5,198 bases of DNA from CAYTSW01 sp964440605 (GTDB taxonomy: Bacteria > Planctomycetota > Phycisphaerae > Phycisphaerales > UBA1924): contig CAYTSW010000179.1 in assembly GCA_964440605.1 (NCBI GenBank), positions 1-5,198 on the forward strand, given 5' to 3'. Made by a program: the position numbers and the translations under genes. Shown here piece by piece: positions 4,430 through 5,198 of this stretch (the stretch's first letter is position 1; every line of letters starts with the position of its first letter). The notes beneath the pieces are model-generated. The model had not been told where the DNA came from and made no database searches. It worked only from the letters and a program-made list of their open reading frames with translations.

Positions 4430-5198
4430 ATGAAGTCACGCGTTTGGCATCCGTTCGTCACCGGGATCCTGATCGGCGCGATGATCAACCTCGGCCTCCT
4501 GCCGCTGGTCGCGGCCAACCGCGCTGGCGCGCAGGGCGTGCTGCCGCCCGCCACCGGTCCCGTCGCGCCCCTCGACCCCGGTGCCGACAACCCGGCATAC
4601 CAGGAGATCGCGGGCCTGCGCTTCCCCACCGAGCCGGGGATGGCGGACCTGCTGATCGAGCACCTGCTGATCCGCCACGACCTGCTGGGGCTGCCGCTGC
4701 CCGAACGGGGGACGGTGGTGGATGAGAGTTGGGTGGTCGGGGGCTGGCTAAGCGATGAGTTGTCCTCACGTTCCTTCCTCGGTCCCGGCGACCACTATTC
4801 AGGTGTCTTGTACACGCGCCGATCGGAGCATGAGGTCGACTTCTACGTGCTACACGCTCTGACGGCGTCTGATCCGAAGGCGTTCGGCCTTACAGAACAG
4901 ATGCGTCTAAAGGCCGAGGCTGAGAAGATACAGGGTCGGATTGTAGTCGTCATTGCCGAATGCCGGGGGCGCTCGGTTCCGATGACGCTCTTTGTGATTG
5001 AGTCGGTGGATGTCCACGTGGCAATACCCATAGCTCTGGAGAGCCAGCGGTCCGCCGCCATGCTTGCCGTGGCCGGGGCCGAGGACGTCAATCAGTCAAC
5101 GGGTGATCCGTTTTTGGCAGACATACATCTTCTAGCCTTGTCCGACCTAGGCTTGCCGATCTCTCCGGACGACTTCTACACGGCTTACGGGGTGTCGA
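4430..5198 (+). CDS. Secreted or membrane-anchored protein of unknown function, 3' end outside window
   Basis: An open frame of 256 complete codons without a stop starts at an ATG preceded by GGAGG. Residues 1-36 look like a signal peptide or anchor: MKSRVWHPF followed by a hydrophobic run to about 28 and a possible cleavage after AGA near residue 34. A Pro/Ala/Gly linker leads to a region with AYQEIAGLRFPTEPGMADLL and HLLIRHDLLGLPLPE, and then to a longer mixed alpha/beta region including GRIVVVIAECRGRSVPMTLFVIES. I do not recognise a family. The first roughly 100 codons are strongly GC-rich. From about residue 106 (nt 4745) GC falls to about 52-60 percent in the lines I counted, and codons such as ATA, CTA, TTG and GTA appear. 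The four ATA codons contrast with the exclusive use of ATC for Ile that I see in the kinase and mqnA. This could mean a chimeric or recently acquired 3' part, or a fast-evolving domain. The structured gap and a promoter candidate upstream suggest its own transcription unit. Confidence 0.75.
   Translation, partial: MKSRVWHPFVTGILIGAMINLGLLPLVAANRAGAQGVLPPATGPVAPLDPGADNPAYQEIAGLRFPTEPGMADLLIEHLLIRHDLLGLPLPERGTVVDESWVVGGWLSDELSSRSFLGPGDHYSGVLYTRRSEHEVDFYVLHALTASDPKAFGLTEQMRLKAEAEKIQGRIVVVIAECRGRSVPMTLFVIESVDVHVAIPIALESQRSAAMLAVAGAEDVNQSTGDPFLADIHLLALSDLGLPISPDDFYTAYGVS

Overview
The window looks like chromosomal DNA of a GC-rich bacterium, most likely a planctomycete of the Phycisphaerae type. 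This is an inference from the combination of a ClpP paralogue, small coiled-coil lipoproteins, a stand-alone Hanks-type kinase, the futalosine-pathway enzyme MqnA, and a palindrome of the 'GTGVSPV' kind that I recall as common in planctomycete and verrucomicrobial genomes. All supported genes are on the + strand.

Layout. (1) Positions 2-1289 hold a tightly packed cluster: the C-terminal half of a ClpP-like protease (to 289), a coiled-coil lipoprotein (286-1005, 4-nt overlap) and a small lipoprotein (999-1289, 7-nt overlap). (2) Positions 1429-2100 encode a membrane-anchored protein of the T7-lysozyme/PGRP amidase family. (3) A 237-nt gap carries a plausible promoter and an operator-like imperfect palindrome, followed by a Ser/Thr kinase with a TTG start (2338-3282) and, 9 nt later, mqnA (3292-4185). 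(4) The 244-nt gap 4186-4429 is rich in inverted repeats and has a promoter candidate. It leads to a secreted or membrane-anchored protein with a strong Shine-Dalgarno (4430 to the window end) that runs off the right edge. Its composition changes after about 100 codons.

Functional reading. Proteolysis, envelope lipoproteins, a peptidoglycan-binding or -cleaving protein, a signalling kinase and menaquinone synthesis sit side by side. Only two transcription units are well supported by spacing: clpP-lipoprotein-lipoprotein and kinase-mqnA. A recurring feature is altered active sites: ClpP has Asn where the catalytic Asp is expected, the amidase has Ser where the zinc-ligand Cys is expected, and the kinase is a non-RD kinase with a degenerate glycine loop. 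No CRISPR array, tRNA, rRNA, transposase or obvious defence system is visible. The items most worth a second look are the ClpP and amidase substitutions, the structured gap after mqnA, the C8 tract plus palindrome at the start of the first lipoprotein gene, and the compositional break in the last gene.
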